A stretch of 64,000 bases of DNA from Symbiodinium natans. Taxonomy: Eukaryota > Sar > Dinophyceae > Suessiales > Symbiodiniaceae. The stretch covers positions 94,239-158,238 of the forward strand of contig CAJNDS010002390.1 in NCBI GenBank assembly GCA_905221605.1, written 5' to 3'. A model generated the notes under the pieces. That model was not told the DNA's origin and searched no databases. It saw nothing but the letters and a program-made list of their open reading frames with translations. The position numbers were made by a program, and so were the translations under genes. Below are positions 31,703 to 41,995 of the stretch, in pieces (position 1 is the stretch's first letter; each line of letters opens with the position of its first letter).

Positions 31703-32506
31703 TCAGATCAAGGGAATGTCGAGCCCGACCACCTTCTGCGCGATCTCGAAGCCGGTCGGCAGCTGCCATGCAAAGAGCAGCACATTGACCCCATTGAGTG
31801 CGATGTGCGCAGTGCGAGCATTCTCGTTGCCCTTCTCCATGTAGGGTACCAAAGCCGCTGCCACTGCCCAGAGCACCACGATTGCAGCACCTGCAAACAG
31901 ATGAGGTCCTGGGAAGAGCTTCTCTGCGCGGAACCAGGTGTTGAAGACACCATAGCATGTGAAGAACACGCCGCCGCCAAGCAGGATGGAGCTCATCATG
32001 TAGTGCTTGTCCTTGTAGCCCTCCTGGACCATCTCCTTGCGCTCCGCATCCAACTTGCTGATCTCCGCTTTAAGGGCCTTCACAGAGGCTGACTCTTCTT
32101 CCGTCTCCCCCTTGGGCAGCTTCTTCCGCAAGGCACTCAACTCGGTACCCTTCTCACGCGTCACGCGCCACTGCAGACCAAGATAGCCAACGTAGAGCGT
32201 CACGAAGAACAAGGAGAACATGACGATCGGGTGGACAAGGCTCGACAGCTTGCCTTCCAAAGGGCCATACACCCCGCCCTTGGCCCATGCTTCCGTCGGC
32301 ATGAGGGCCAGGGAGGCGCCGGAGATGCCAGCAGCAGCAGCGCTGGCCGGGCCCTGGGAGGAGGGAGCCGCCCTACTCAGAGCCCCCGGGGCCGGGACGA
32401 AGCTCAGAGACTGCGAGAGCAAGGCGGCAACGGCCACGGCGGCCAGGCCGTACCCCGCCAGCCGGGCACGGCCACGGCCACGCATCAGCGGACTTGATGC
32501 CGCCAT
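31703..32506 (-). CDS. Plastid-targeted DUF4079-type membrane protein
   Basis: 267 residues, single exon. The ATG at 32506 is chosen because the leader begins there: basic n-region (RGRGRARL), hydrophobic segment about 17-35, then FVP at 36-38, the signature of dinoflagellate plastid transit peptides. An Ala/Ser/Arg-rich stretch and a second hydrophobic segment ending AWA (73-75) may direct it on to the thylakoid. The mature part has about four membrane segments (near 91-112, 165-188, 199-220 and 231-253) with a charged, probably coiled loop (114-163) between the first two, and His residues at several segment ends. This matches the DUF4079 family of cyanobacteria and plastids, whose biochemical role is not established; it resembles haem-binding b561-like proteins. 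Upstream frame to 32710 is considered 5' untranslated. It is strikingly intronless beside neighbours cut into tiny exons. Confidence 0.85.
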   Translation of the reverse strand: MAASSPLMRGRGRARLAGYGLAAVAVAALLSQSLSFVPAPGALSRAAPSSQGPASAAAAGISGASLALMPTEAWAKGGVYGPLEGKLSSLVHPIVMFSLFFVTLYVGYLGLQWRVTREKGTELSALRKKLPKGETEEESASVKALKAEISKLDAERKEMVQEGYKDKHYMMSSILLGGGVFFTCYGVFNTWFRAEKLFPGPHLFAGAAIVVLWAVAAALVPYMEKGNENARTAHIALNGVNVLLFAWQLPTGFEIAQKVVGLDIPLI

Positions 32507-32533
32507 GGTTGCACACTGTGGCTTCTTAGTTGC

Positions 32534-32550
32534 CAGGCTGGAGCACAAAA
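32534..32550 (-). promoter_or_regulatory. Candidate spliced-leader acceptor of the DUF4079 gene
   Basis: On the minus strand CGTTTTGTGCTCCAG| lies about 32 bp upstream of the ATG. It is a pyrimidine-rich tract with AG, as expected for trans-splicing of the dinoflagellate spliced leader. Inferred from pattern only. Confidence 0.35.
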
Positions 32551-32974
32551 CGCTGCGGCGGCCAACGCCCGATACACTCACATCAACTCGAACTGTGTCA
32601 CACAGCGCACTGAAGACATGGATGCATGTTACAGCAAAACACAGCTTATTAGGATTGCAGGGTCCCCAGCATTGAAGCCAGGATATGAAAGGGCACTCTC
32701 CAGAGCCCACGCAAGGCCAGTTCGAAACGACAAAGGTCGAATCGACACATGAAACCGGACAAATCCTAAATCAACGCTTGCAGGGTATCCGTTGCTTGAA
32801 GTGCCCAAGGCTCCGTATGAAAAAGACAGGAGCATCAGGCAGAGAACTGCCCGAAACCCGAAACCCGAAACCCTAAACCCTAGACCCTAGACCCAAGACC
32901 CTGAGCCCCCGGCATCTCGGGGGGAAGGCCCACCTCCTCGAAACAGTAGGTGGCCTGCCGTTCTAGACCAGTCT

Positions 32975-33160
32975 TATAGGGTTTAGGGTTTAGGGCTTAG
33001 GGCTTAGGGCTTAGGGCTTAGGGTTTAGGGTTTAAGGTTTGTTTAGGGTTTAGGGTTTAGAATTTTGGGTTTAGGGTTTAGGGTTTAGGGTTTAAGATTT
33101 AGGGTTTAGGGTTCACGGTTTAGGGTTTAGGGCTTAGGGCTTAGGGCTTAGGGTTTAGGG
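32975..33160. repeat. TTTAGGG / CTTAGGG array
   Basis: Two blocks of CTTAGGG units embedded in TTTAGGG repeat. Confidence 0.85.
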
Positions 33161-33171
33161 ACCCACGGTTC

Positions 33172-33252
33172 CCGAATACTCCCTACTACTCCCCAAGGCT
33201 CCCTAAGCTTCCCTTATGGTTTCCTAGGTACGTACTTAAGAACCCTATAACA
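33172..33252. repeat. Dispersed repeat family C, copy 2
   Basis: CTCCCCAAGGCTCCCTAAGC, CTTATGGTTTCCTAGGTACG and TTAAGAACCCTATAACAG, in the same order as 26073-26160. Confidence 0.55.
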
Positions 33253-33428
33253 GTCCGTCGGGGCTTTGAGCGCCTTACGGTTTTAAGGGTTTACCGATCA
33301 AGCCCTAAATTCTAGACCCTAAACTCTACAAAAACAGAAACCTAAACCCTAAACCCTAAACTCTAGCTCCTAAACTCAAAACCCTATAAACCCTTTAGCC
33401 TAACTCTAAACTCTCAACCCTAGCAGAA

Positions 33429-33506
33429 CAGCGTGCTCTCGCAGCCTTCCGAGCGGTTGAGGGGAAGAGGAGGCCAATGGGAGGAGTTGCAACTGAACTG
33501 TCTGTT
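33429..33506 (+). CDS. Exon-like island, unknown product
   Basis: 26 open plus-strand codons, QRALAAFRAVEGKRRPMGGV then ATELSV, running into TTAGGTTTTAGGG. Protein-like; product unknown; opposite to the main coding direction. Confidence 0.4.
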
Positions 33507-34496
33507 AGGTTTTAGGGCTTAGGGTTTAGGGCCCAGGGTTCAGGCTCAGGGTTTACCATGGCTTTCGCTGTGCGGCTGTCGGTGTTCAGAGGGTTCAGGC
33601 CCCCGCTTGCGGTGCTTCACCCCCCTTGGTAGCCCAGTAACCCTAAACCCTAAACCCTGAGCCCTAAACCCTTGTATTGGGGGCTTAGTTACAAACAAGC
33701 TAGAACCGACACACAAAAAAAAAAAAACAGGGGGTCCGAAGTGTCGACTGCCGCCAATGGCAGCTACTTGACCCTCAGCCCTAAATCCTCAACCCTAAAC
33801 CCTAAATCCTAAACCCCAAGTTTAGGGTTTAGGGTTTAGGGTTGGGGCTAAACCCTAGACCCTCGAACCCTAAACCCTAAACCCTAAACCCTAAACCCTA
33901 AACCCTAAACCTAAACCCTAAACCCTAAACCGCTGGGCCTCGAAGCCTTTGCTCCACCGCCAGTCATCCACGTGGCGGGGCCACATGTACGGCGCACCTC
34001 GGCCATGGTCTTTACTTGCTGTTGGTTACCATAGTTTGGAGGAGACCCTAAACCCTAAACCCTAAACCCTAAAACCTAAACCCTAAACCCTAAACCCACC
34101 TGCAGAAAAGTGTATACCTTTTAGATGAAAGTAGCTCTAGTAGGAACCCAGAACCAACAAAAAGTATTGAAAGTCTAGTACTCCAAAACAGAGCGGCAAT
34201 CAGGGCCCTATATATATGCCCTTTAAAGGGATTTTGTAGGTTTAGACCCTAAGCCGTAAACCTGGTGGGTTTCCCCTACTGCCTTGCAAGGGACCTTGGG
34301 GGTAAGTTCGAATTTAGGGGCGACTTCGGTTCTATGGGGACTACATAAGGTATGTATGGGGGTGGCATAGGGGAATAAGATTCAGGGTGGGTTCCCCTAC
34401 TACCCCCCTCTATACTACCCCGCCTAGGTTCCCGCCAGAAGTAACCTTACTCAGGCTTGATTATCCCTAAATAGGAGGGGGGGGGAACCCAGGGGC

Positions 34497-34590
34497 TGGG
34501 AGTATATATGGTTCAGCGTCGAGCGTCCTGGGCCCCCCCCCCCCCCCCATGGTATCCCCCCCCCCCCCCAAGTCTACTCTACGGTCCCCC
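34497..34590. repeat. Family E fragment (poly-C, CCATGGTAT core)
   Basis: TATATGGTTCAGCGTCGAGCGTCC, a poly-C run, CCATGGTAT, then another poly-C run. It repeats the module found inside the adjacent palindrome and again near 57835-57860 and 58276-58300. Confidence 0.6.
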
Positions 34591-34659
34591 TAAACCCTAA
34601 ACCCCTAAACCCTGGGTGGGGGGGGGTGGTGGGGGGGGGGGGGGCGGCCGGGGCCGAAT

Positions 34660-35840
34660 CATATATGGTCCGGCGTCTGGCGTGTCCGGCCCCCCCCCCC
34701 CCCCCATGGTATGGTCAGGTAGGGGGGGGGGGGCCGACTGTGAGCACACCCTCGGCAAAACCCGTGTGTTGGGAGTGTTGCGCCTTCGGTTGAGGGAGCA
34801 CGCCCTCGGGAAAACCCATGTGTGTGAGGCGTTTATCCCCCCCCCCCCCCTCCAGGTCTACGGTCTCTAACCCTAAACCCTAAACCCTTTCAAACCCTAA
34901 GCCCTAAACCCTAACCAACCCTAAACCCTAAACCCTAAAACCAACCCCCAAGCACACCACAGGGGGGGGGGGTTAACCCTAAACCCTAAACCCTTTCAAA
35001 CCCTAAACTCTAAACCCTAAACCCTGAACCCTAAACCAACCCTAAGCCCTAAACCCTAAAACCAACCCCCAACCACAACCACACCACAGGGGGGGGGGGG
35101 GGGTTAACCCTAAAACCCTTTCAAACCCTAAACACTAAACCCGAAACCCTAAACCGTAAACAACCCGAACCCTAAAACCAACCCCAACCACACCACAGGG
35201 GGGGGGGGGGTTCCAGACCATGGGTGGGGGGGGGGGGGGGGGGCCGGGGGAGCACTGGACCATATATGGTCCAGTGCTCCCCGGCCCCCCCCCCCCCCCA
35301 CCCATGGTTTGGAGCCCCCCCCCCCCCCTGTGGTGTGGTTGGGGGTTGGTTTTAGGGTTAGGGTTTAGGGTTTAGGGTCAGGATTTAGGGTTTAGGGTTT
35401 AGGGTTTTAGGGTTTAGGGTTTGGGTTTAGGGTTTAGGGTTTGGGTTTAGGGTTTAGGGTTTAGGGTTTGGGTTTAGGGTTTAGGGTTTTAGGTTTAGGG
35501 TTTTTGGTTTAGGGTTTAGGGTTTGAAAGGTTTTAGGGTTAACCCCCCCCCCTGTGGTGTGGTTGGGGGTTGGTTTTAGGGTTGAGGGTTTAGGGTTGGT
35601 TTAGGGCTTAGGGTTTGACAGGGTTTAGGGTTAGAGACGGTAGACCTGGAGGGGGGAAGGGGGGGGGGGTAAACGCCTCACACACATGGGTTTCCGCGAG
35701 GGCGCGCTCCGTCAACCGAACACAACACTCAAAACACGGGTTTTGGCGAGGGTCGGCCCCCCCCCCCCCCTACCTACCATACCATGGGGGGGGGGGGGGG
35801 GGGGCCGGACACGCCAGACGCCGGACCATATGGTCCATAT
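34660..35840. repeat. 1.2-kb imperfect palindrome with G/C homopolymers
   Basis: Symmetric about 35264/35265, where CTGGACCATATATGGTCCAG lies. Matching pairs move outward: GGGGGAGCACTGGACC with its complement at 35266-35283; CACCACAGGGGG near 35193 with CCCCCTGTGGTG near 35325; GTTAACCC near 35105 with GGGTTAAC near 35540; ACCTCCAGG-type and CCCATGTGTGTGAGGCGTTT at 34815-34835 with AAACGCCTCACACACATGGG at 35670-35690; GGCGTCTGGCGTGTCCGGCC at 34671-34690 with GGCCGGACACGCCAGACGCC at about 35804-35823. Arms are about 590 bp and include TTTAGGG arrays and G/C runs of 10-20. Non-coding. Confidence 0.85.
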
Positions 35841-36562
35841 ATATATATATATAGAGAGAGAGAGGGGGGTAGTAGGGGAACCGATAACAACCACAAACCC
35901 CAAACCCAAAACCCCAAACCCTAAACCCAAATGAGGGTCCCGTTTGAGCACCGGTGAGACTGTGGGACCTTTTCAGATTTAGCATGCCCAGAGAGTTAGA
36001 GAACTGGCCTGAAAAGTTGGGGCTTCGGGCAGGGTTTAGGAGTTGAGGGGTTTGGGGGCTTCTGGGTAGAGCGCATGACGAGGGACTCCTCAGTTCTCCA
36101 ACATCTCTATCAGGCACATTCCGATTCTTGGCGACTTGCAGCAAGTATCAACTATGTGGCTCTCAAAAAGTGGCCTAGGTTCGGAGATCCTCTAGACCAA
36201 CTCGAAGCTGCCTCCAAGTCAATAGCATGAAACAAGCCGAAACATTGAGCAATATGTCATCAGCCTGAAAAACGAGACTATAAATCTAACCCCCCCCCCT
36301 CACCCCCCCCCCTTCGAAAAGAAAAACAAAACAAACACAGAAAGGCACGTTAATAACATAGGATGATGACTCTGCAGCCTCCACTCTAGACCTGAGCTCT
36401 AAACACCTGACATGCGCGCTGCCGGATGCTGTTGTTCTTTCGGGTTTAGGGCTTAGGGTTTCGGGTTGTGGGGTACTTTTGGTATAGGTTGGCACACGCC
36501 AACCTATCACCCGAAAAAAACCCACGGCTGTGCAAAGACGAGGGGTAAGGGCTTCATATACA

Positions 36563-36634
36563 TACATATATATATATATATGTATGTATGTGTGTGTGTG
36601 TTTGTACACATACACACACACACACACAGACACA

Positions 36635-36684
<50 letters not shown>

Positions 36685-36895
36685 CACATTTATAAGCATT
36701 GCATTACATTACATTACAGTACATTACATTACACTACACTACACTACATTACATTACATTACATTGCATTGCATTGCATTACATTACATTGCATTACATA
36801 CCTATGCATGTATATGAAACTCATTTACTAAAACGTATGCATATATGTAGATCTATATGTAATATATATATATACATAAATATGTATTATTATTA
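36563..36895. repeat. Microsatellite cluster: AT, CA, ACATT
   Basis: (TA/TATG)n at 36560-36600, (CA)n at 36610-36680, then about 20 ATTAC/ACTAC pentamers at 36700-36800, then TA-rich sequence. Frames on both strands through it are artefacts. Confidence 0.95.
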
Positions 36896-37315
36896 GGGTT
36901 CAGGGTTTAGGGTCTAGGGTTTATGGTTTAGGGTTTAGGGTTTAGGGTTTAGGGTTTAGGGTTCAGGGTTCAGGGTTCAGGGTTCAGGGTTCAGGGTTCA
37001 GGGTTCAGGGTTCAGGGTTCAGGGTTCAGGGTTCAGGGTTCAGGGTTCAGGGTTCAGGGGGTTCAGGGTTTCAGTTTAGGTTTAGGGTTTAGGGTTTAGG
37101 GTTTAGGGTTTAGGGTTTAGGGTTTAGGGTTTAGGGGTTTAGGGTTTTTTAGGTTTAGGGGTTTAGGGTTTAGGGTTTAGGGTTTAGGGTTTAGGGTTTG
37201 GGTTTAGGTTTTAGGGTTTAGGGTTTAGGGTTTAGGGTTTAGGGTTTAGGGTTTAGGGTTTAGGGTTTAGGGTTTAGGGTTTAGGGTTTAGGGTTTAGGG
37301 TTTAGGGTTTAGGCT
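36896..37315. repeat. TTTAGGG and TTCAGGG arrays
   Basis: A block of about 16 perfect TTCAGGG units (36958-37060) sits inside TTTAGGG arrays. The TTTAGGG part after 37080 is about 32 units. Confidence 0.95.
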
Positions 37316-37387
37316 CTATGGGGCCTGATCCAACCCCTCTGAACTTGCTGAGTCTGAAACGCGCTCTCGACTGCGCACCTGGGGGTT

Positions 37388-37595
37388 GGTTTAGGGTTTA
37401 GGGTTTAGGGTTTGGGGTTTAGGGTTTAGGGTTTAGGGTTTAGGGTTTAGGGTTTAGGGTGTAGGGTGTAGGGTGTAGGGTTTAGGGTTTAGGGTTTAGG
37501 GGTTAGGGGTTAGGGGTTAGGGGTTAGGGGTTAGGGGGTAGGGGTTAGGGGTTAGGGGTTAGGGGTTAGGGGTTAGGGGTTAGGGGTTAGGGTTC
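37388..37595. repeat. TTTAGGG, GTGTAGG and GGGGTTA arrays
   Basis: Ends with about 14 homogeneous 7-bp GGGGTTA units (37498-37590). Confidence 0.95.
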
Positions 37596-37814
37596 AGGGC
37601 CACTAATGTTGCACCCTGTTTAGTATTGGCCCCCTCTTTAAAGACAAACTGGCCGAATTATTCAGGACATGCTGACTGTTTGGGACTCCCTCTATAAAGG
37701 CAAATCGTCCGGGCGCCGTAAGAAAATTCCACGTGGCGCGCCTTTAAAAAAGATAACCGGGCATCGCTGCCCCTTTTGAACCTATCTAAACTCCTCCCTA
37801 TTAAAATCATATAA

Positions 37815-38005
37815 GGGGGGGGGGCCGTGTAATCAGGATCCCATCCACGCCTCGAGGGGGGGTGGGCGTGGGGGAGTGGGTGTGGGGGGGGGGTGGGGGG
37901 GGGGGGGAGTGGAGAAAATGGGGGGGGCGAGGGGGGGGGGTGGGGGGGGGGGGGGCGGGGGGGGGGGGGTGGTGGGGGGGAGAGGGAGAGGAGGGGGGGG
38001 GGGGC
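37815..38005. repeat. Purine (G)-rich low-complexity block
   Basis: About 190 bp, almost all G on the plus strand with scattered T, A and C. Frames are poly-Gly (plus) or poly-Pro (minus) and not genes. It is a likely site of quadruplex structure and of assembly uncertainty. Confidence 0.9.
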
Positions 38006-38227
38006 CCCACACTAAACAGGGTGCACATTTATTCTAGCCTGCATCCCCAAATAAAACCCCGCATATGCACTCAGCAATGTTTACAAGCAGGCCAATACCC
38101 TAATTCGACCCTAAACCCTTCTGGCCTTATAAGCCCAAAACCATACAAGCAGCACACCGAGCCCGAAGCCCACCTAAACCTAGACCCGAAACCCGAGAAA
38201 CTCTAAAAGCTCTAAACATCCCAAAAG

Positions 38228-38600
38228 CCGTACAAAGCCCCCGAAAGCCTAGGAACCCTAAAAGCCCTGCAGGCCTTAAAAGGCCCTAGAAGGCCCTAAA
38301 AGGCCCTAAAAGGCCCTAAACGGCCCTAAACGGCTCTAAAGCCCTAAACGGCTCTAAAGCCCCAAAAGCATGAAAAGCCCTAAAATCCCAAAAACCCTGA
38401 AAGCCCTCAAGGACCCTTACAAAAGACCCTAAAACAACCCTGAAAGCCCTTTTCAAACCCGAAAAAACCCGACAAAAACGCAAAAGGCCCCCAAAAAAGC
38501 CTACAAAGCCCTAAGACACCAAGACGAACCCTAAACAACCCCCCCAAAAAAAAAAACGAAAAACCTCAACAAAAACCCTTAAAAAACCCCTTCACAAGCC
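38228..38600. repeat. Drifted GGCCCTAAAA / AAAGCCCT repeat
   Basis: Includes six GGCCCTAAA(A/C) 10-mers at 38282-38335. The rest is drifted AAACCCT-type repeat with no gene. Confidence 0.75.
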
Positions 38601-38697
38601 CTGCTTCCGAGGGGCTTTGCGCGTTGATCCCGAAGTTCGGGTTCGCGCTCGGCGCCGCATTCGGCGCCGCCGAGAAAGTGCCCATGTCGATGGGCGC
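38596..38697 (-). CDS. Exon, Asn/Pro/Ala-rich, unknown product
   Basis: 34 open minus-strand codons: MGTFSAAPNAAPSANPNFGI among them, then NAQSPSEAGL. The low-complexity linker style recalls FG-type or adaptor-protein linkers but is not diagnostic. It is flanked by array-derived DNA and is probably an internal exon. Confidence 0.5.
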
Positions 38698-39000
38698 CTG
38701 AATGCCTCAGGGTCTGAGGGCTTAGGGTTACAGGGCTTAGGGTCTGAGGGTTTGAGGGTTTAGGGTTTAGGGTTTAGGGTTTGAGGGTTTCGGGTTTTAG
38801 GGTTTTAGGGTTTTAGGGTTTGGGGTTTTTGGGTCTAGGGTTTAGGGCCGTTTAGGGTTCAGGGTTTCAGGGTTTAGGGATTTTGGGGTTTAGGGCTATC
38901 AGGGTTGTAGGGTTTTTGAGTTTTTGTGTTTGGGGTTTGTAGGGTTTTAGGCGTCAGGGCTTAGGGTTTTGGGGCTTGGGGAACTTTGCGTGGGGAACTT

Positions 39001-39067
39001 TGCGGTTGAGTTATCCAAAGTGCCAGCAGCTTCGGCCAAGTCGCTCAAGACTTCCACGAAGTTACTC
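39001..39067 (-). CDS. Exon, unknown product
   Basis: Entered from AAATCTGCAG| (acceptor); encodes SNFVEVLSDLAEAAGTLDNS then TA in a helical, acidic stretch. The minus strand fits the neighbours at 38596 and 39182. Product unknown. Confidence 0.45.
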
Positions 39068-39181
39068 CTGCAGATTTCTGCCGAAGTCTTACACCCGAAA
39101 CCCGAAACCCTAAACCCTAAACCCTAAACCCTAAACCCTAAACCCTAAACCCTAAACCCTAAACCCTAAACCCTAACCTGT

Positions 39182-39280
39182 GGCCGGGACTTTGGCCGTA
39201 AGACCGAAACTTCTGCGCGCCCCCGTGCAGTCATTCGCTGAGGACGGAGCTAGGGGCCAGCGCACCTCCAAGGTCAACAC
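39182..39280 (-). CDS. Exon downstream of a direct-repeat-bounded intron
   Basis: Open minus-strand frame, VLTLEVRWPLAPSSANDCTG and on. GTGTTGACCTTGGAGGTG opens it, and an almost identical 19-bp copy sits at 39377-39395 on the other side of a TTTTAGGG array. Product unknown. Confidence 0.45.
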
Positions 39281-39395
39281 GGGTTTTAGGGGTTTTAGGG
39301 TTTTAGGGTTTTAGGGGTTTTAGGGTTTTAGGGTTTTAGGGTTTTAGGGTTTTAGGGTTTAAGGTTTTAGGGTTTTCACCTCCGAGGTCAACACG
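39263..39395. repeat. TTTTAGGG array between 19-bp direct repeats
   Basis: CACCTCCAAGGTCAACACG (39263-39281) and CACCTCCGAGGTCAACACG (39377-39395) differ at one base and enclose a plus-strand TTTTAGGG array of about 95 bp. Reads as an array inserted with, or expanded inside, a target duplication. Confidence 0.75.
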
Positions 39396-39414
39396 AGTCC
39401 GCTTTAAGGCGGTT

Positions 39415-39640
39415 TCGGGTTGCGGGCTTTAGGGTTTTAAGGTTTTCGGCTTGCGGGTTTTAGGGGTTTTAGGGGTTTTAGGGGTTTAGGGTTTTTGGGT
39501 TTTAGGGTTTTAGGGTTTTAGGGTTTTAGGGTTTTTGAGGTTTAAGGGTTTTTCGGGTTTAGGTTTTGGGGTTGCGGGTTTTAGGGTTTTTGGGTTTTTG
39601 GGGTTTTAGGGTTTTAGGGTTTTGGGGGTCCAACAGAGGG
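39415..39640. repeat. Degenerate TTTTAGGG array
   Basis: Eight-base units with TTTTTGGG, TTTTGCGGG and TTTTCGGG variants. Confidence 0.85.
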
Positions 39641-39714
39641 ACCCACAGGCTTCGGGGATGGTCCCCTCAACCCTCAAACTAAACCATGAAACCCTGACCC
39701 TAGACCCTAGACCC

Positions 39715-39785
39715 TAGACCCTAAACCCTAAACCCTAAACCCTAAACCCTAAACCCTAAACCCTAAACCCTAAACCCTAAACCAA
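39715..39785. repeat. CCCTAAA array
   Basis: About ten units preceded by three CCCTAGA units, and followed by a TTTAGGG array in opposite orientation at 39840-40010. Confidence 0.9.
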
Positions 39786-40486
39786 AATCAACCCCCGTCC
39801 AGGGAGGAGAACCCAGAGCTTAGGGCACATAGGGCTGTTGGGGTTTAGGGTTTAGGTTTAGGGTTTAGGGTTTAGGGTTTAGGGTTTAGGGTTTAGGGTT
39901 TAGGGTTTAGGGTTTAGGGTTTAGGGTTTAGGGTTCAGGGTTTAGGGTTTAGGGTTTAGGGTTTGGGCTTTTGGGGTTTGGGGTTTAGGGTTTAGGGTTT
40001 AGGGTTTTCTATAGGTTTGTGGAAGCTTTTCTCAACTGGTGACCAAGCTTACAAGTTCAGGAGTTTTGGGGTTTGGGGTGTAGGTTTTGTGGGTTCTAGG
40101 GTTCAGGCTTCAGGGCTTCTCCACATAGAACCCTAAACCCTAAACCCCAAACCCTAAACCCTAAACTCTAAACCCTAATCGAACTAGAACATCCCTTGTG
40201 CTTCGTAGAAGCAAGAACGGCGCATGATTGATAAGGAAACCAAAGGCTTGGGGTTTCGTGGGTTTAGGCCTAAACCGTAAACCCTCGAGACCCTAAAGCC
40301 TCAAACCCTCAAAGCCTAAACCCTCAAACCCTCAAACACTGCCACCCTAACACAGTAACACCCTTAAACCCTAAAAACACCCTTTTTGGAGGTTTAGAGG
40401 TTCAGAGGCTTTGCGCAGCTTAGGGTCGCAAGATACCCGGGTCCTGTTGTGGCAAAGTATCGCTGTTCGCATCAAGGGTTTGGGGT

Positions 40487-40810
40487 TTAGGGTTTAGGGG
40501 CTCGTGAGCTTGCACGCTCATTCTGCCCGCGCGTGCAAGAACACCACTGCTCACAGAAGTCCACTTGTTCTACACCACTCGCACAGGCGGAGCAGCAAAC
40601 ACTGAAAACCAGCTCATCGTCTCTCTCGCGTTGCCCTTTACGCCATGTCGAGAAGCATCTCAAAGGGTACTTGCAACTTGCCTCCGTTCTCAACGAGGGG
40701 TGGATGTCACGACGCCAGACAGCTGATTCTCGCAAGACGTCAAGCAAAGTCGTCTTTGGAGAGAGAGAGGGGACAGAGAGAGAGAGAAGCCGATGTCGAA
40801 AGCCCTGAAA
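40487..40810. other. Unique block with opposing open frames
   Basis: Open on minus (40487-40747) and on two plus frames (40533-40833). It contains a GAGAGAGAGA tract at 40760-40787. No recognised domain; unassigned. Confidence 0.2.
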
Positions 40811-41049
40811 GCCTCAAAAGCCCTAAACCCTAACCCTGAACCTAAACCCTAAGCTCTAAATCCTAAGCCCTAAGCCCGAAGCCCAAAACCCTAAACCCTA
40901 AACCCTAAACCGCGGTCACCCCACCAAAACCCTGAACCAACAAACCTACGGTGCCGCAACACATTGAGGCCACGGCTCGCAAGAACCAACTGTAGCTGCC
41001 TTAAGGCTCAATCGGTTTAGGGTTTAGGGGTTAGGGTTTAGGGTTTAGG

Positions 41050-41220
41050 GTTTAGGGTTTGGGGTTTGGGGTTTGGGGTTTGGGGTTTGGGGTTTGGGGT
41101 TTGGGGTTTGGGGTTGGGGGTTTGGGGTTGGGGTTTGGGGTTTGGGGTTTGGGGTTTGGGGTTTGGGGTTTGGGGTTTGGGGTTTGGGGTTTGGGGTTTG
41201 GGGTTTGGGGTTTGGGGTTT
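41050..41220. repeat. TTTGGGG array
   Basis: About 23 TTTGGGG units, the largest homogeneous block of this variant in the window. Confidence 0.95.
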
Positions 41221-41695
41221 AGGGTTTAGGGTTTAGTTTGTGGGCTAAGGCGTTTTGGGGTTCAGGGTTGCAGGGGTTCGGGGGTTTTCGGGCTTAGGGG
41301 ATAAGAGTCGAGGGTGTTAAGGGCTCAGGGGGTACTGGGTTTAGGGGTTTGGGGTTTAGTGTTTAGGGTTCAGGGTAGACTACGAGTATCTTGGGTTGTT
41401 GTTCCTATGGGTCCCTAGATACCTGTCCAGATACCTATAACCCTATGATTTCCTGTATATCTCCCCAAAACCCTACCCCATCTGAACCCCTCAACCCCCC
41501 CCCCCCCCCTAGTACTCCCGTTAGAATCATAATACAGCTAGGGTTTAGGGTTTAGGGTTGAGGGTTGAGGGTTTCGGGTTTCGGGTTTCGGGTTTCGGGT
41601 TTAGGCATACTTCCTGAGGGAACTAGAAAAACCGCAACCCTCAACCCTAAACACTCTGCCCGAAATCCTCATCCCTCGACCCTAAACTCGAACCC

Positions 41696-41733
<38 letters not shown>

Positions 41734-41926
41734 CACCCTAAACCCTGAACCCTCATCTCTAGACCCTAAACCCTTGGGGGGTTAGGTTTTTGGGTTTAGG
41801 GCTTAGGGTTTAGGGTTTAGGTTTGGGGTTTAGGGTTTAGGGTTTGGGGTTTAGGGTTTAGGTTTTAGGGTTTAGGCTTTAGGGTTTAGGCTTTACACCC
41901 TAAACCCCACGACCCCGACCCCCAAG

Positions 41927-41995
41927 CGCGGCAGGCCGCTCGGCAGCAGAAGGTTCAGGCGGCGACGCTGCTTCAGGAGCCGGCGCATCACCTTT
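41927..41995 (-). CDS. Exon-like island, Pro/Ala/Glu linker
   Basis: 23 open minus-strand codons, KGDAPAPEAASPPEPSAAER then PAA. The plus strand is also open but Arg-rich and less protein-like. A linker-type exon of an unknown gene. Confidence 0.35.

Noticed and set aside
36286-36831. CVCVCVC / HTHTHT frames
   Set aside because: Translation of a CA/GT microsatellite.
37807-38206. Poly-Gly and poly-Pro frames
   Set aside because: Translation of the G-rich low-complexity block.
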